NCBI GenBank assembly: GCA_037389465.1
Contig: JAZARR010000197.1
Location: 9,263,501 to 9,327,500, forward strand
Reading direction: 5' to 3'
Source: Baylisascaris procyonis
Taxonomy: Eukaryota; Nematoda; Chromadorea; Rhabditida; Ascarididae
Length of the DNA stretch: 64,000 nt
This document shows, piece after piece, positions 63,301 through 64,000 of this stretch; within the stretch, counting starts at the first letter, position 1; the number at the start of each line of letters is the position of its first letter. Made by a program: the position numbers and the translations under genes. Under the pieces are notes generated by a model. That model was not told the origin of the DNA. It did not search any database and saw nothing but the letters and a program-made list of their open reading frames with translations.

Positions 63301-64000
63301 TTCGAAGATGTGCTCGATGGAGCAAACCGTAACTACCTAGGCCTAACCGCTGTCGAGAAAAAAAAAATCGGAAATATCAATTACAGTAGATTTGCAGGAA
63401 AATACAACATTCGTACACGTATAAGTTCCTTCCTTTCACGTTAAACAGCAAACAATGCACATGCTCGTAATCAGTTCATCAAGCTCTATCGTTTGGTACC
63501 AAAATCAGCGAAATTGAAGACTAAAAATATTTCTCGAAAATTTCCCTGTATTACCCCCTTACGGTCGAAAAATTGCGAATTTCGGGGTTCTTTTTCTCGG
63601 CCGGTATTCACCCTAAAGCGATCAACCGCGAACCATTCGAGAGGTCTCGGCGAGCTGATGACGGATCAGAAGACCGTTCGACACCGCATGGAATAGCGGC
63701 CGAGAACGGGAAACCCCAAAATTGCAAAAATCGAGATTTGCGAAATTCTGGCCGGTCGATTCGGTCTTCAACCTTTCTCTCGAAATATAAAGAATTATAC
63801 ATCGTTCGATAGAGCTTTCGAAGATGTGCTCGATGGAGCAAACCGTAACTGCCTGGGCCTAACCGCTGTCGAGAAAAAAAACCGGAAATATCAATTACAG
63901 TAGATTTGTAGGAAAATACAACATTCGTACACGTATAAGTTCCTTCCTTTCACGTTAAACAGCAAACAATGCACATGCTCGTAATCAGTTCATCAAGCTC
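57361..64000. repeat. Tandem satellite, ~517-bp monomers in a trimeric higher-order repeat
   Basis: After a partial edge copy (57361 to about 57800), full monomers start, by the shared TACCAAAATCAGCG anchor, near 57806, 58320, 58836, 59354, 59871, 60387, 60905, 61423, 61942, 62460, 62977 and 63493. The array runs off the right edge. Lengths are 514-519 bp. Three classes alternate strictly. Class A has GGTACC (KpnI) at 58838, 60389, 61944 and 63495. Class B has GATACC with AGCGATCAACC. Class C has GATACC with AGCGATGCACC. Class-to-class spacing is 1551-1555 bp. GC content is higher than in the flanks. Short ORFs lie open on both strands of every copy, but this mirrors copy-to-copy identity and is not evidence of coding. 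Confidence 0.97.
57886..58040. repeat. Imperfect 31-bp inverted repeat inside the satellite monomer
   Basis: The left arm 57886-57916 (ends CTCGGCCG) and right arm 58010-58040 (starts CGGCCGAG) match as reverse complements at about 24 of 31 positions, around 93 nt. The same pair recurs in every later monomer, so each unit can form a large stem-loop. Confidence 0.8.

Noticed and set aside
57335..63841. ORFs of 67-107 codons on both strands in every satellite monomer
   Set aside because: They are open on both strands at the same place, differ only as the monomers differ, lack a recognisable domain and are an expected by-product of a GC-richer tandem repeat.
57806..64000. CENP-B box in the satellite
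   Set aside because: TTCG-containing segments were compared with the TTCGnnnnAnnCGGG core on both strands; none fits.
57361..64000. Satellite array as a CRISPR array or rRNA repeat
   Set aside because: Units are long and nearly identical with no unique spacers, and no rRNA or spliced-leader RNA signature was recognised in the monomer.

Overview
The window looks like nuclear DNA of a nematode. It is strongly AT-rich, genes are split by introns of about 0.3 to 7 kb with GT donors and short TTTNAG-type acceptors, and the recognisable families are nematode ones: two short secreted SXP/RAL-2 (DUF148)-like proteins, a divergent F-box protein, a TWK-type two-pore potassium channel and a Kruppel-like factor. 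I do not name a species. Gene models were built by hand by joining exons whose splice phases agree; none has transcript support.

Layout. 1-1286: no gene seen. 1287-2745 (+): 96-residue SXP/RAL-2-like gene. 5807-8571 (-): F-box-like gene with a well-conserved-looking C-terminal part. 10447-11602 (-): a second 96-residue SXP/RAL-2-like gene with the same exon plan as the first. 11603-15224: no firm gene; a GC-rich island near 12.7 kb and a TG-rich cryptic repeat near 14.4 kb. 15225-20383 (+): 7-exon, 425-residue K2P channel. 20630-21330: GC-rich segment with tRNA-like promoter boxes, possibly a SINE. 22277-34865 (+): 19-exon, 860-residue Ser/Thr-rich protein ending in an AT-hook; I do not recognise the family. 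34866-41846: little beyond AT-rich DNA and simple repeats. 41847-52778 (+): 5-exon, 293-residue Kruppel-like factor with a 7-kb first intron that holds a perfect DR1 nuclear-receptor element. 54615-56325 (-): C-terminal exons of an unrecognised gene whose 5' end is not resolved.

From about 57.36 kb to the right edge the window enters a tandem satellite of about 517-bp monomers. The monomers fall into three classes repeating in strict A-B-C order, which makes a higher-order repeat of 1551-1555 bp, with a KpnI site (GGTACC) once per trimer. One trimer contains a B/C chimera, as expected from gene conversion or unequal exchange. This ordered satellite and its left junction are the most unusual structure in the window.

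The genes do not form an operon or an obvious pathway. The two SXP/RAL-2-like genes are paralogues that converge on the F-box gene. DR1 elements lie near the first gene cluster and inside the Kruppel-like factor gene, so nuclear-receptor control of the latter is possible but unproven.
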